A model generated the notes under the pieces. It was not told where the DNA came from, searched no databases, and saw nothing but the letters and a program-made list of their open reading frames with translations. Made by a program: the position numbers and the translations under genes. A stretch of DNA of 64,000 nt from Lentisphaerae bacterium GWF2_50_93 (GTDB lineage Bacteria; Verrucomicrobiota; Lentisphaeria; Victivallales; GWF2-50-93). Positions 17,050-25,995 of this stretch are shown here, in pieces; position 1 is the stretch's first letter; each line of letters opens with the position of its first letter. The stretch is taken from positions 59,412 through 123,411 of the forward strand of contig MHBI01000075.1 of assembly GCA_001804815.1 (NCBI GenBank). The letters run 5' to 3'.

Positions 17050-18765
17050 ATGCATATCGAACCAAACCATCACCAGATGTCCCTATGGTTCAAGATACGC
17101 CTCTACCTGAATAGGAAGAACGAGTTCAAACGCTGGGAAATTGCGAAATACGCACTCGCCACGCTCTGCATCTTCCTACCGGGGCTCGGACGCTTCATCC
17201 ACTACTTCACGTACCCGTGTCTCTTCACTTTCGTCGCCTTCTTCTGCATGTGCTTCGGCCTCCTGATGCTTTTCAAGGTCAAAAGGAAATGGCTCACGCC
17301 TTTCATCATCATTGGAATTTCCGGCCTGGCCTACCAGCTCGCGATCGGCAAGCCACTCGGTTATCAGACCCTCACCGCAATGTATGAGACAAACCACCGC
17401 GAAATGCTGGGCTTCCTGTCCTCGCCATACAGCATCCCACTCATCATCGGCGGCCTTTCAGCGCTGGCGTTCCTGCTCTGGCTGGTAGTCGGAGAAAAGC
17501 CCATCCCCCTGCTCCACAAGCAGACTTTCATCCGCCGGAAATACCTTCTACCCTTCCTTCTCGTATCAACCATCCTTTTTGCAATGACACACTGGCACAT
17601 ACGCCAGACCTATCCGATCTGCCTGTTCTACAATAATTTCATGTACATCGACGAGAACATCTCCATTGACGACTATATTAAAAATCCCTACAAGTGCCCG
17701 GACGATTATCTCCCCAGAAACCCGGCAGATGAAACATTCATGCTGGTAATCGGCGAGGCCGCAAGAAGTACTTCCCTGTCCGCCTACGGTTACCCGCGTA
17801 AAACCTCCCCGGAACTCGACGAAATGCTGAAGGCACACCCCGGAAATGTCGTGCTCTACTCCGATGGGATCTCCACCGCCGCGTTCACAAAGGCGTCCGC
17901 CATGTCCATCTATTCGCCCCTGACCGTACCGGAGGAACTGAATTCCGTCCACACCAGGCCCGGCATGTCGAAGATCTTCAATGGCAGCGGATTCAACACC
18001 CTCTACATCACCACCCGCCCGAAATATGCATTAAGGAACATGCTCTCAACCTTTCTCGACGACGCCTCCAAGACCATCTATCTCACCACCCTCACTAAAA
18101 AAGCCTTCGACGAGGAGACCATCCCCGTCATATCCGACTACATCCGCAAAACCCCCGGACGCAAGCTCATCATCCTGCACCTCATGGGAAGCCATATCGA
18201 ATATGCCGCACAATACCCGAAGTCCTTCAGTCATTTCCGCAGCGGCAAACATCTGGTCGACACCTACGATGACAGCATCCGATATTCCGACCATGTCATA
18301 CAGAGCATCGCCAGCCAGCTTCTCCTGAACCAGAAACCGGCATTCATGCTGTACGTCTCAGACCACGGGGAGAACCTGAACGACATGAACGACAACAACT
18401 ACGGACACGGCACCAGGGCACTCACGCAATATGAACTGCGGGTTCCTTTCATCGTCTACATGAACGACGCCTTCATCGAGAGCCACGGACAGCTCGCCGA
18501 GAAACTGCGTGAAAGAAAATCCCAGCCGGTATCACATGACAATATCGTCCACACCTTCATGGGCGTTGCCGGCATCAGCGATCCTTATGTCTACCGCAGC
18601 GACCTTGACATTTCATCGGCTGACTTCAAGACAGGCATCCGATACATCACCGACGAGAACATGAACCCGTTTGACTACGCAACCTTCGACTTCTCAAAGA
18701 AAGACAAGCTGAAAGAGATAAAGAAGACCCTCGCCGAAGAATACCGCTCTAAGTTCACATGGTGA
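17050..18765 (+). CDS. Phosphoethanolamine transferase (EptA/sulfatase superfamily)
   Basis: 571 residues. Four to five N-terminal membrane helices (CIFLPGLGRFIHYFTYP ... LPFLLVSTILFAMTHW) precede a periplasmic alkaline-phosphatase-fold domain. Metal and catalytic motifs are VIGEAARSTSLSAYGY (Glu ligand), a Thr-rich nucleophile loop in STAAFTKASAMSI, HLMGSH, and VSDHGENL (Asp-His ligands). These enzymes move phosphoethanolamine from phosphatidylethanolamine to lipid A or other surface sugars. Coupled to the GT39 gene directly upstream, suggesting joint envelope modification. Confidence 0.88.
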   Translation: MHIEPNHHQMSLWFKIRLYLNRKNEFKRWEIAKYALATLCIFLPGLGRFIHYFTYPCLFTFVAFFCMCFGLLMLFKVKRKWLTPFIIIGISGLAYQLAIGKPLGYQTLTAMYETNHREMLGFLSSPYSIPLIIGGLSALAFLLWLVVGEKPIPLLHKQTFIRRKYLLPFLLVSTILFAMTHWHIRQTYPICLFYNNFMYIDENISIDDYIKNPYKCPDDYLPRNPADETFMLVIGEAARSTSLSAYGYPRKTSPELDEMLKAHPGNVVLYSDGISTAAFTKASAMSIYSPLTVPEELNSVHTRPGMSKIFNGSGFNTLYITTRPKYALRNMLSTFLDDASKTIYLTTLTKKAFDEETIPVISDYIRKTPGRKLIILHLMGSHIEYAAQYPKSFSHFRSGKHLVDTYDDSIRYSDHVIQSIASQLLLNQKPAFMLYVSDHGENLNDMNDNNYGHGTRALTQYELRVPFIVYMNDAFIESHGQLAEKLRERKSQPVSHDNIVHTFMGVAGISDPYVYRSDLDISSADFKTGIRYITDENMNPFDYATFDFSKKDKLKEIKKTLAEEYRSKFTW

Positions 18766-18781
18766 ATTACAAAATGGGAAC

Positions 18782-18798
18782 GCCGGCATCTTGCCGGC
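18782..18798. terminator. Hairpin after the phosphoethanolamine transferase gene
   Basis: GCCGGCATCTTGCCGGC forms a 7-bp stem with a 3-base loop 17 bases after the stop codon. A sibling sequence (GGAACGCCGGCAACTTGCCGGC) occurs at 48504-48525, so it is also a dispersed repeat. Confidence 0.45.
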
Positions 18799-18870
18799 AA
18801 CTTTCTTTATGTAGTGTGTTCGCCGCCCGCCCCGCCGTATGGCTGGGTCTCGGCGAAGAATCCTAATCCC

Positions 18871-19096
18871 GGTCGCGGCAAGCGCGACCCTCCATATTCT
18901 CTTGTCCGCGATTTATGCGCCTATGGTGCACGGACAACTCTACATTTATCATATCCTTTATTGGCTCTGGCAAGCAGAGCCCTCCACGCTCGGAACGAGC
19001 GCAAGAATGGAGGGTCGCGCTTGCCGCGACCGTGATATGGAGGGTCGCGCTTGCCGCGACCGTGATATGGAGGGTCGCGCTTGCCGCGACCGTGAT
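18871..19096. repeat. Three tandem 30-bp units plus an upstream inverted copy
   Basis: Three perfect head-to-tail units at 19007-19036, 19037-19066 and 19067-19096, each with core GGAGGGTCGCGCTTGCCG and an internal hairpin GTCGCG...CGCGAC. An inverted copy (GGTCGCGGCAAGCGCGACCC) lies at 18871-18890, so the whole tract can fold into alternative large hairpins. Short ORFs seen here in several frames just translate the repeats. 18766-19302 holds no supportable gene. Confidence 0.8.
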
Positions 19097-19302
19097 CTTG
19101 ATAACAAGTTCCGCAAGGCATGTTTCCATAATAGGTTTTAAATGTCAATTCTCCTGAGAACAATACCGGCGGCGAACTTCATAATCTTCCTCATGTTCCT
19201 CCGAAGGAAAATTTCCGACGCCACCGTAGTAATATCCATTTTGTAGCGGAATCCCTTGGAAAATAATTTTTTCAGCTCAAGTACCCATCCGCCATGCGGT
19301 AT

Positions 19303-19331
19303 TTGTAAAACAAACATAGGGTTTGTATTAT
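19303..19331 (+). promoter_or_regulatory. Possible promoter of the FAD oxidoreductase gene
   Basis: TTGTAA (19303-19308), 17-base spacer, TATTAT (19326-19331), 8 bases before the ATG at 19340. If used, the transcript would be almost leaderless; there is no clear Shine-Dalgarno ahead of that ATG. Confidence 0.45.
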
Positions 19332-19339
19332 ATAGGCAT

Positions 19340-20371
19340 ATGCAAGCTGAAAAATTCATCATCATTGGAAACGGGCCCGCGGGATTCTACGCGGCGAAGA
19401 AGTTAAGGACCAACATTCCTGACTGCTCGATAACCATGTTCGACAGGGAACCCCTGCCCTTCTACACGAAGATCCGCCTTCCTGACCTCATCGCCGGAAA
19501 AGTCGAGGAGAAGAAGCTGTTCCTCTCTTCTTCCGAAGATTATGAAAAATTTGGCATGGAAAACCATCTGGGCACTGAAGTCGCATCAATCAATCCAAAG
19601 GACAAGAACATTGTTTCATCATCAGGCCAGATTTTCCATTACGACAAGCTTCTCATCGCGACCGGCGCGAAGGCGTTCAGACCGAATACGATCAAAGGCA
19701 TAAGCAATGACGGCGTATATGTCCTGAGGACAATTTCCGACGCCAGGAAGATCATGGAGAAAATGCGGACGTCGCAGAAGGCTGTCGTACTCGGAGGCGG
19801 ACTCCTCGGTATTGAACTCGCCCAGGCGTTGAATGGCAAGGGCCTCAAAGTTGACGTGATAGAATTTTTTCCGAGACTTCTCCCGAAACAGCTGAACCAG
19901 GTTGAAGCTGCGATCCTGCTGGGAAAACTCAAAAAAACGGATTTCTCATTCCTCCTCGACAGGATAACCACTGAGATAATTTCCAGCGGCAACGGACTTG
20001 TCATCAGGACAAACAGGAACGACGAGATCAATACTGATTTCATTGTAGTTTCCGCAGGCATCAAGACCGAGATAAACCTCGCCGAATATTCCGGTCTGAA
20101 AACCGAGTTCGGGATCATCGTCAACGACAAGTTCGAGACATCTGGGAAGGATGTCTATGCGATCGGAGACTGCGCTCAGTTCAACGGCAAGACATTCGGA
20201 CTCTGGGCGGCGGCAAAGGAACAGGGAGAGGCGCTTGCAGACATCCTTTCCGGGAAACGCACCGAATACAAGCCCTCCGCATTTAATCCGATCCTGAAGG
20301 TGACTGGAATAAATCTGGATGAAATAAGGAAAGAAGCGAATGACGGAAGCGCGGGAGTTCGAAAGTTCTAG
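19340..20371 (+). CDS. FAD-dependent pyridine nucleotide-disulfide family oxidoreductase (rubredoxin/nitrite reductase type)
   Basis: 343 residues. It has two dinucleotide-binding folds, FAD first (FIIIGNGPAGFYAAKKLR) and NAD(P)H second (AVVLGGGLLGIELAQAL), and the late FAD motif DVYAIGDCAQFNG. There is no CxxxxC redox disulfide in the FAD fold, placing it with NADH:rubredoxin reductase or NirB-like proteins that pass electrons to small iron proteins. The ORF could start at 19256, but the promoter-like boxes and the motif position favour 19340. The last codons (AGVRKF) run into a GTTCGAAAGTTC intergenic repeat. Confidence 0.85.
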   Translation: MQAEKFIIIGNGPAGFYAAKKLRTNIPDCSITMFDREPLPFYTKIRLPDLIAGKVEEKKLFLSSSEDYEKFGMENHLGTEVASINPKDKNIVSSSGQIFHYDKLLIATGAKAFRPNTIKGISNDGVYVLRTISDARKIMEKMRTSQKAVVLGGGLLGIELAQALNGKGLKVDVIEFFPRLLPKQLNQVEAAILLGKLKKTDFSFLLDRITTEIISSGNGLVIRTNRNDEINTDFIVVSAGIKTEINLAEYSGLKTEFGIIVNDKFETSGKDVYAIGDCAQFNGKTFGLWAAAKEQGEALADILSGKRTEYKPSAFNPILKVTGINLDEIRKEANDGSAGVRKF

Positions 20372-20429
20372 AGTTCGGAGTTTTTAGATTAAAACCTAAA
20401 ACTTAACACTTAAAACTATGGAGGGCATG

Positions 20430-20777
20430 ATGGACAGGATAATCATCAGGGACTTGAAAATACCGACCATAATCGGGACTTTCGAATGGGAGCGCAAAGA
20501 GAAGCAGGATGTCATCCTAAACATTGAGATCTCCTGCGAACTTCGCAAGGCCGGGAAAAGCGACAAGCTCGATGACACTGTCGACTATAAGACATTGAAG
20601 AAAAGAATCATAGGCCTGATGGTCAATTCGGAATACTTCCTGATTGAAAAGGCTGCTGAATCAGTCGCAGAACTCTGCCTTGCAACCCCAGGGGTGGTAA
20701 AGGCCAAGGTGACGGTCGACAAGCCCGGAGCCCTACGCTATGCGAGAAGTGTAGCCGTGGAAATCGAACGGCCGTAG
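20430..20777 (+). CDS. folB: Dihydroneopterin aldolase
   Basis: 115 residues, normal FolB length. Motifs include MDRIIIRDLKIPTIIGTFEWE, the substrate Glu in IEKAAESVAEL, and VTVDKPGALRYARSVAVEIE. Converts dihydroneopterin to hydroxymethyl-dihydropterin in folate synthesis. GGAGG at 20420-20424 sets the start at the ATG of 20430 rather than at the ATG at 20418, which lies within the ribosome-binding site. Other folate-linked genes nearby are folD and possibly the amidotransferase at the left edge. Confidence 0.92.
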   Translation: MDRIIIRDLKIPTIIGTFEWERKEKQDVILNIEISCELRKAGKSDKLDDTVDYKTLKKRIIGLMVNSEYFLIEKAAESVAELCLATPGVVKAKVTVDKPGALRYARSVAVEIERP

Positions 20778-20798
20778 GGCATTACATGATTGGCGAAT

Positions 20799-20870
20799 TT
20801 AAGGTAGGGATGGTTCTCCGAACCGTCCGTTATTTAGAGCCTGCTCGAAAAGATAATCGCCCTACCTTAA
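20799..20870. repeat. Intergenic repeat, AAGGTAGGG family, copy 2
   Basis: Opens TTTAAGGTAGGGATGG and closes CGCCCTACCTTAA, so its ends are inverted repeats; a hairpin GGTTCTCCGAACC lies inside. Sits between convergent folB and the GNAT gene and may end both transcripts. Confidence 0.65.
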
Positions 20871-20906
20871 TCAATTATCCCAGATCACATTACCAATAAT
20901 GCATAC

Positions 20907-21398
20907 TCACAGCTTCAAGCCCATCCTGTAGTCATTGAGCATGAAGCCGTTTCCAAAATCAGTGTCGACTTCCCCGAGGATCTTGAAGCCCCAGGCCACG
21001 TAGGCGTTCAAGGCTCCGGTATTGCCCCTGTTGACAAAGAGGATCAGCTCGGAGGCCTTCTGAGCTCTTGCGTATGCGGCGACGTCTTCTATCGCGGTCC
21101 TTCCCACACGCCGTCCATGGAATTCATGCCTGATGTAGATCTTGTGGAGCTTGCACTGCCGGGGATTGATCATCGAGAATGAATAATATCCGACCGGCGT
21201 TCCATCATCCTCGATCAGCTTCCATGTGAACCCGTCCTTCATTTCCGCCTTTATTGTCTCGGTTCCATACATCTTACCCAGCATGAAGGCGATCTGCTCG
21301 TCGCTGATTATGCCTGGAAAAGTTTTCCTCCATATCTCATCGGCGAGGTGCTGCACGACAGGAATATCCTGTTCGGAGATGATCCGGAAGGAGATCAT
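20907..21398 (-). CDS. GNAT family N-acetyltransferase
   Basis: 163 residues with the GNAT acetyl-CoA site visible as KIYIRHEFHGRRVGRTAIEDV (R/Q-x-x-G-x-G/A variant) and the terminal region ASELILFVNRGNTGALNAYVAWGFKILG. N-terminal ISEQDIPVVQHLADEIWRKT is usual for small RimI-like or spermidine-type acetyltransferases. Substrate unknown. Its ATG overlaps the stop of the upstream exported-protein gene by four bases. Confidence 0.85.
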   Translation of the reverse strand: MISFRIISEQDIPVVQHLADEIWRKTFPGIISDEQIAFMLGKMYGTETIKAEMKDGFTWKLIEDDGTPVGYYSFSMINPRQCKLHKIYIRHEFHGRRVGRTAIEDVAAYARAQKASELILFVNRGNTGALNAYVAWGFKILGEVDTDFGNGFMLNDYRMGLKL

Positions 21399-21952
21399 TT
21401 CTTCCTGGGCCTGAGCTTGGCGACAGGGGCGAATACAGCTTTAAGCTCATCGCTGTGGGCGTCGACCACGGCAATCGTCTCAGGAGTTACAAGCTCCTTA
21501 TACTTGCTTATCTGTTCCTTCAGGGGCTTGAGCTGCTTCTTTGCCATTCCCTGCGCCACGGCAGGAAGCGAACCTATCTTCTTCTCAAGATCATCTGAAT
21601 TCTTCTGGAGGAGCTGGTATGCATATACAGTGCTGACAGCAGTCGTGACCTTCAGGAAATTATCATAGCTGGAAAATCCTTTTTCCTTTGCGAACTTCTC
21701 CCATTTCTCCTGGTTTTCCGCAGCTATCGACATGGCGGATGTGACAGTCTCAGGGTCAGCTGGATTCAGCTCCTTGTTCTCCTTTATGAATTCAGGAAAA
21801 GCGGCAATGAATTTAACAACTTCGTCTTCGGTGGCGGAAAGCTTTATCCCTTTCAGCGTATTTACAGCTTCCTCCTTCTTGTCCTGGTCGCCGGCGGAAA
21901 CGGCAGCGATAATTCCAAAAATAACAAGTATCGAAACTAGAATCTTCTTCAT
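21395..21952 (-). CDS. Exported hypothetical protein
   Basis: 185 residues, not recognised. An N-terminal signal peptide (MKKILVSILVIFGIIAAVSAG) is followed by an alpha-helical, lysine- and glutamate-rich body, with a basic end (RPRKK). Probably periplasmic. It is translationally coupled to the GNAT gene downstream (ATGA overlap), which may modify it or simply share the transcript. Confidence 0.65.
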   Translation of the reverse strand: MKKILVSILVIFGIIAAVSAGDQDKKEEAVNTLKGIKLSATEDEVVKFIAAFPEFIKENKELNPADPETVTSAMSIAAENQEKWEKFAKEKGFSSYDNFLKVTTAVSTVYAYQLLQKNSDDLEKKIGSLPAVAQGMAKKQLKPLKEQISKYKELVTPETIAVVDAHSDELKAVFAPVAKLRPRKK

Positions 21953-21974
21953 CTTTAATTCTCTCTTTACAGTT

Positions 21975-22002
21975 ATAAATATTTCCGCCTGGAAATATTT
22001 AT
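21975..22002 (-). terminator. Hairpin at the end of leuD
   Basis: ATAAATATTTCC, loop GCCT, GGAAATATTTAT: a 12-bp perfect stem reaching the leuD stop codon. Same style as the hairpins at 1165 and 31758. Confidence 0.65.
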
Positions 22003-22550
22003 TATTTGATCATTCCCTTTTTCCTGGCATAGCTGAAAATACCGCCAGATTCAATTACTTCCTTTACATCTCCAATATCCTTGAGCTTGTGGACTTTTCC
22101 AGTCTTGATTACCTTCAACTCGTTCCTTTCAAGCGAGATCTCAACCTCGTCGCCTGTCTTGAGCTCCTTGTTGAGGTCTTCCTTCGTGATCTCCACCGGA
22201 TAGACCTCGCCGGTCGCTATGCAGTTGCGGAAGAAAATACGCGCGAATGAATTCGCGATCACAGCCTTCGTACCGGCGGCGCCAAGGGCGACCGGCGCAT
22301 GTTCCCTGCTGGATCCGCAGCCGAAATTCTTGCCGCCGATGATTATCGGATATTCCGTCTTGAATTCACCGTCCTTGACAAACCTGGCCTTGTGCTTGTC
22401 AGGAAGCCCGCACAGAGCATAGCTTCCAAGCTTCTTGTATTCCTCGGGATTTGTCGGGACAAGATTGAGGTACTGCGCAGGTATTATCTGGTCAGTGTCG
22501 ATATTGTCGCCCACGACAAACACTTTGCCTTTTATCATATGATGAGACAT
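22002..22550 (-). CDS. leuD: 3-isopropylmalate dehydratase small subunit
   Basis: 182 residues. The swivelling aconitase domain has DNIDTDQIIPAQYL and the substrate-binding GGKNFGCGSSREHAPVAL motif, then SFARIFFRNCIATG. Together with LeuC it isomerises 2- to 3-isopropylmalate in leucine synthesis. An AGGAG six to ten bases before the ATG fits the start. The related archaeal-type homoaconitase or citraconate activities cannot be excluded from sequence alone. Confidence 0.92.
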   Translation of the reverse strand: MSHHMIKGKVFVVGDNIDTDQIIPAQYLNLVPTNPEEYKKLGSYALCGLPDKHKARFVKDGEFKTEYPIIIGGKNFGCGSSREHAPVALGAAGTKAVIANSFARIFFRNCIATGEVYPVEITKEDLNKELKTGDEVEISLERNELKVIKTGKVHKLKDIGDVKEVIESGGIFSYARKKGMIK

Positions 22551-22675
22551 TTCCTTCTCCTTTTTGAATAGTCGTCAGTCTTCGGTCGTCGGTCTTCAGC
22601 TTGAAGAACCGGAAACACAATTTATCAGAATTGTTGTCATGCGACTGAACTGTTTTATTTAGAATCCTTATACTG

Positions 22676-23965
22676 TTACACATCTCTTGGGTCTGTGATT
22701 TTGCCCCTGACGGCAGAAGCCGCCGCGGTCATTGCCGAAGCAAGGATCGTCTGCGAGCCTTTCGAACCCATTCTTCCGGGGAAGTTGCGGTTCGTGGTGC
22801 TGACGCAGATCTCGTCGTTGTTGCAGCGCCCGAAAGTATCGACAGGTCCGCCGAGACAAGCCGCGCATGACGGCGGTGCAGGTTTATCACAGCCTGCCTC
22901 TTCAAAGATCTGCACAAGGGTCTTACCGCCGATCTTCTCGGTGGAAATAGCCTTTTCAACCTCGACCGTAGCCGGGACGATGAAAGTCTTCACCTTCACT
23001 TTCCTACCGGCAAGCACAGCCGCGGCCATCTTGAAGTCCTCGATCTTTCCGCCCGTGCAGCTTCCGATGTATACGCGGTCGATCTTGAAGTCCTTCATGT
23101 CTGCGGCGTTCTTCACGTTGTCGGGCGAGAACGGCATGGCCACTACAGGCACGAACTTCGATGCGTCATATTGCTTGACAGAAAGATATTTTGCATCCTT
23201 GTCGCTCTTGAAACACTCGAACGGCTTCTTCGTCTTTGACTTCACATATGCGATAGTCTTCTCGTCGGGGGCGATGATTCCGTTCTTGCCGCCGGCCTCG
23301 ATGGCCATGTTGCAGATCGTCATGCGTTCCTCGACACTGAGGGACTCGATGGTAGAACCGGCGAATTCCATTGCGCAGTATGTCGCGCCGTCGACACCGA
23401 TGTCGCCGATTATCCTGAGGATGATGTCTTTCGCCGTGACTCCCGCAGGAAGTTCGCCGTCGATTATGAATTTCATGCTCGCAGGCACTTTTATGAGAAG
23501 CTTCCCTGTCCCCATCACGAAACCGGCGTCTGTGTTGCCGATGCCTGTGGCGAACTCACCGAGCGCGCCATGCGTGCATGTGTGCGAGTCGGTACCGAAA
23601 AGGACTTCGCCAGGGCGGCAATGCCCCTTTTCCGGAAGAGTCACATGGCACACGCCGGAATAAGACGGCGTGCCGGGATCATAGAAGTATTTGATCCCCT
23701 GCTCCTTCACGAATTTCCTGAGCGTGTCGACATTCCTGTGGCACATCTCATCGGCTGTAAAAATATAATGGTCCGGTATGATTACGACCTTCTCACGGTC
23801 CCATACCTTTGCATCCTCGCCGAATTCGCGTTTGAACACGCCGATGGTCCCTGGTCCGCAGACGTCATGTGTCATCAGGATGTCGGCGCTGACCCAGATA
23901 TTGTCCCCCGGGTCGGCGTCCTTCTTCCCGGAAGCCTTCGCTAAGATTTTTTCCGTTATTGTCAT
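22676..23965 (-). CDS. leuC: 3-isopropylmalate dehydratase large subunit
   Basis: 429 residues, the short LeuC/HacA form. Iron-sulfur ligands lie in YIGSCTGGKIEDF and PPSCAACLGGP, and the substrate site has GTDSHTCTHGALGEFATGIG. Cytoplasmic [4Fe-4S] lyase partner of LeuD, which follows after 125 bases. That gap contains a CGTCAGTCTTCGGTCGTCGG repeat, also found at about 30583, so coupling is transcriptional at most. Confidence 0.94.
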   Translation of the reverse strand: MTITEKILAKASGKKDADPGDNIWVSADILMTHDVCGPGTIGVFKREFGEDAKVWDREKVVIIPDHYIFTADEMCHRNVDTLRKFVKEQGIKYFYDPGTPSYSGVCHVTLPEKGHCRPGEVLFGTDSHTCTHGALGEFATGIGNTDAGFVMGTGKLLIKVPASMKFIIDGELPAGVTAKDIILRIIGDIGVDGATYCAMEFAGSTIESLSVEERMTICNMAIEAGGKNGIIAPDEKTIAYVKSKTKKPFECFKSDKDAKYLSVKQYDASKFVPVVAMPFSPDNVKNAADMKDFKIDRVYIGSCTGGKIEDFKMAAAVLAGRKVKVKTFIVPATVEVEKAISTEKIGGKTLVQIFEEAGCDKPAPPSCAACLGGPVDTFGRCNNDEICVSTTNRNFPGRMGSKGSQTILASAMTAAASAVRGKITDPRDV

Positions 23966-24176
23966 GTTTTTATCTTTCCTAGGTTTAAAATTTCACATTT
24001 TCAGGATGCGCTTTGTTTTCTATAAAAGCGGACATTACTAAAACTGATAATTCCTGCTTTTCAAGCATGGCGAGATTTTCTTGGGGCAGAAGTTTCCCGG
24101 ACAGAATTGGCGATGGAATGAATTTGGGCAGCGGGAACGACTCCAATGTTCTTTTCAAGATCATGCAAAGTGGCCT

Positions 24177-25064
24177 TCATAGGCCATTTTGCATCTTGCA
24201 TGCCTTCACGGCATTGTGCATGAGCATGGCTATGGTCATCGGGCCAACGCCTCCGGGGACCGGAGTGATCCATGAGGCCTTCTCGGCAACCTCGGCATAT
24301 TTCACATCGCCTACGAGCTTGTGACCCTTCGGAGCATTCTTGTCTGCAACCCTGTTTATTCCGACATCGATCACGACGGCTCCTTGCTTCACCATGTCGG
24401 CGGTGACGAATTCAGGTTTGCCGATGGCTGCGATGAGAATGTCCGCCTGCCGGGTATATTCCGCAATGTTCGGCGTCCTGGAATGGCAGACCGTGACAGT
24501 TGCGTTCGCGCCCTTGGCCTTCTGGACGAGCAACGCCATCATTGGTTTGCCGACAATGTTCGAGCGTCCGATTATGACGGCATGCTTGCCTGCGGGGTCT
24601 ATTCCGCTTTTCTCGAGCAGCACCATTATTCCGTGCGGGGTGCAGGGATAGAAGCCGTCGGTTTCCCCGTTGAGCATCTTGCCTACGTTCACCGGATGGA
24701 AGCAGTCGACATCCTTCTCAGGCCTGATCGCCATCACTATCGCGGTCTCATCGATCTGCGGAGGCGGAGGAGACTGTACAAGGATGCCGTGTATCCTGGG
24801 ATCGTTGTTGAGCTCATGTACGACGGCAAGCACCTGATCCTGCGTGGAATTCTTGTCCAGAACGCGCTTGTCGGAATAGATTCCAAGCTCAAGCGATTTC
24901 TTCGACTTCATGTTGACATATACCGCAGACGCGGGATCCTCGCCTACCAGGACGACCGCGAGCCCCGGCTGGATATTATGGTTCCTGGCGAGAGAGGCGA
25001 CTTCCAGCGCCGTCTCCGCGTGGACCTGTTCGGCGATCTTCTTGCCGTCAATTATATTTGCCAT
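24177..25064 (-). CDS. folD: Bifunctional methylenetetrahydrofolate dehydrogenase / cyclohydrolase
   Basis: 295 residues, normal length. Motifs are SAVYVNMKSKKSLELGI (catalytic Lys), HGILVQSPPPP (cyclohydrolase; the Leu-Pro usual after VQ is Ser-Pro), KDVDCFHPVNVGKML, the NADP-binding VIIGRSNIVGKPM and ITPVPGGVGPMTIAMLM. Supplies 10-formyl-THF. AAGGAA precedes the ATG. Divergent from the EEP-family gene, with a 117-base shared upstream region. Confidence 0.95.
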   Translation of the reverse strand: MANIIDGKKIAEQVHAETALEVASLARNHNIQPGLAVVLVGEDPASAVYVNMKSKKSLELGIYSDKRVLDKNSTQDQVLAVVHELNNDPRIHGILVQSPPPPQIDETAIVMAIRPEKDVDCFHPVNVGKMLNGETDGFYPCTPHGIMVLLEKSGIDPAGKHAVIIGRSNIVGKPMMALLVQKAKGANATVTVCHSRTPNIAEYTRQADILIAAIGKPEFVTADMVKQGAVVIDVGINRVADKNAPKGHKLVGDVKYAEVAEKASWITPVPGGVGPMTIAMLMHNAVKACKMQNGL

Positions 25065-25181
25065 GATTATATTTCCTTAAAAACTTGTTCATTTCATAGA
25101 AAGGAAATAAAGTATACATCAATATTCTTTTTTTTAAATTTCGCCGCAATAGATTTGTTCGATTTAAGGAACCATGCCGGA

Positions 25182-25913
25182 ATGAGGATTCTCGTCTACA
25201 ATATAGCCTACGGAACAGGCGCTCCTAAATCATACTATCACAACATCAGCACGGCCACCAGGTATGTACGTACGCCCCGCACGCATTTCGACAAGATAAT
25301 GGACTTCATACAGGAGAAGGATCCTGACGTTCTCGGGCTGATCGAGATCGACACCGGTTCATACCGGACAAATTTCACCAACCAGGTCGAACTCATTGCC
25401 GCCCATCTCAAGCACCATCACCAGAGTTCGGTCAAGTACAAGCACGGCATTCTCGCAAGAGCGCTGCCGATAATCAGGAAACAGGCAAACGCGGTGCTCA
25501 CGAAGAAGAAACTCCCCAAAGGCAACTTCCACTATTTTCCCGCAGGATTCAAGCGACTTATAATCGAAGTGGACATCGACGGCATGAGATTCTTCCTGGT
25601 GCATCTTTCGATCCAGAAAAGAGTGAGGAAGGTGCAGCTCTCGCATCTTGCGAAACTCGCAAGGGGCAGGACACCCGTCATAATCGCAGGGGACTTCAAC
25701 ACTTTTTCCGGTTCGCATGAGATCAAGGAGTTCCAGGAGGAGCTTGGGCTCTTCAACCCCAACGCTGAAGCTCTCCCGACATTCCCGTCCTGGAAACCGA
25801 AGAAGCAGATCGACTTCATACTCTGTTCAAAGCATGTCAAGGTCAAGAACTTCGAAGTCCCGAAAGTGAAGTTCTCGGATCATCTTCCGATCATCATGGA
25901 TTTCGAGGTTTGA
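25182..25913 (+). CDS. Endonuclease/exonuclease/phosphatase (EEP) family protein
   Basis: 243 residues. The EEP fold is evident: MRILVYNIAYG, PDVLGLIEIDTG (metal-binding Glu), VIIAGDFNTFSG (Asp-x-Asn), KQIDFILCS and KFSDHLPIIMDF (catalytic Asp-His). Family members are Mg-dependent phosphodiesterases or phosphatases acting on DNA, lipids or sugar phosphates; there is no signal peptide. The frame opens far upstream through folD, but coding character starts at the ATG 25182. Confidence 0.82.
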   Translation: MRILVYNIAYGTGAPKSYYHNISTATRYVRTPRTHFDKIMDFIQEKDPDVLGLIEIDTGSYRTNFTNQVELIAAHLKHHHQSSVKYKHGILARALPIIRKQANAVLTKKKLPKGNFHYFPAGFKRLIIEVDIDGMRFFLVHLSIQKRVRKVQLSHLAKLARGRTPVIIAGDFNTFSGSHEIKEFQEELGLFNPNAEALPTFPSWKPKKQIDFILCSKHVKVKNFEVPKVKFSDHLPIIMDFEV

Positions 25914-25995
25914 AAGCCCCATGCAACTTTAAAAATCCTATTGAAAACTAACGCCTCTCGGCTAATATAAATGAAAATCAGAAGGAGATGGGGAA

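Noticed and set aside
18839..19163. Several overlapping ORFs of 60-100 residues in four frames
   Set aside because: All read through the tandem 30-bp repeats and show repeated peptide units in every frame, with no consistent codon bias.
24321..25181. Plus-strand ORF upstream of the EEP gene
   Set aside because: It is the complement of folD; coding character for the EEP gene starts only at 25182.
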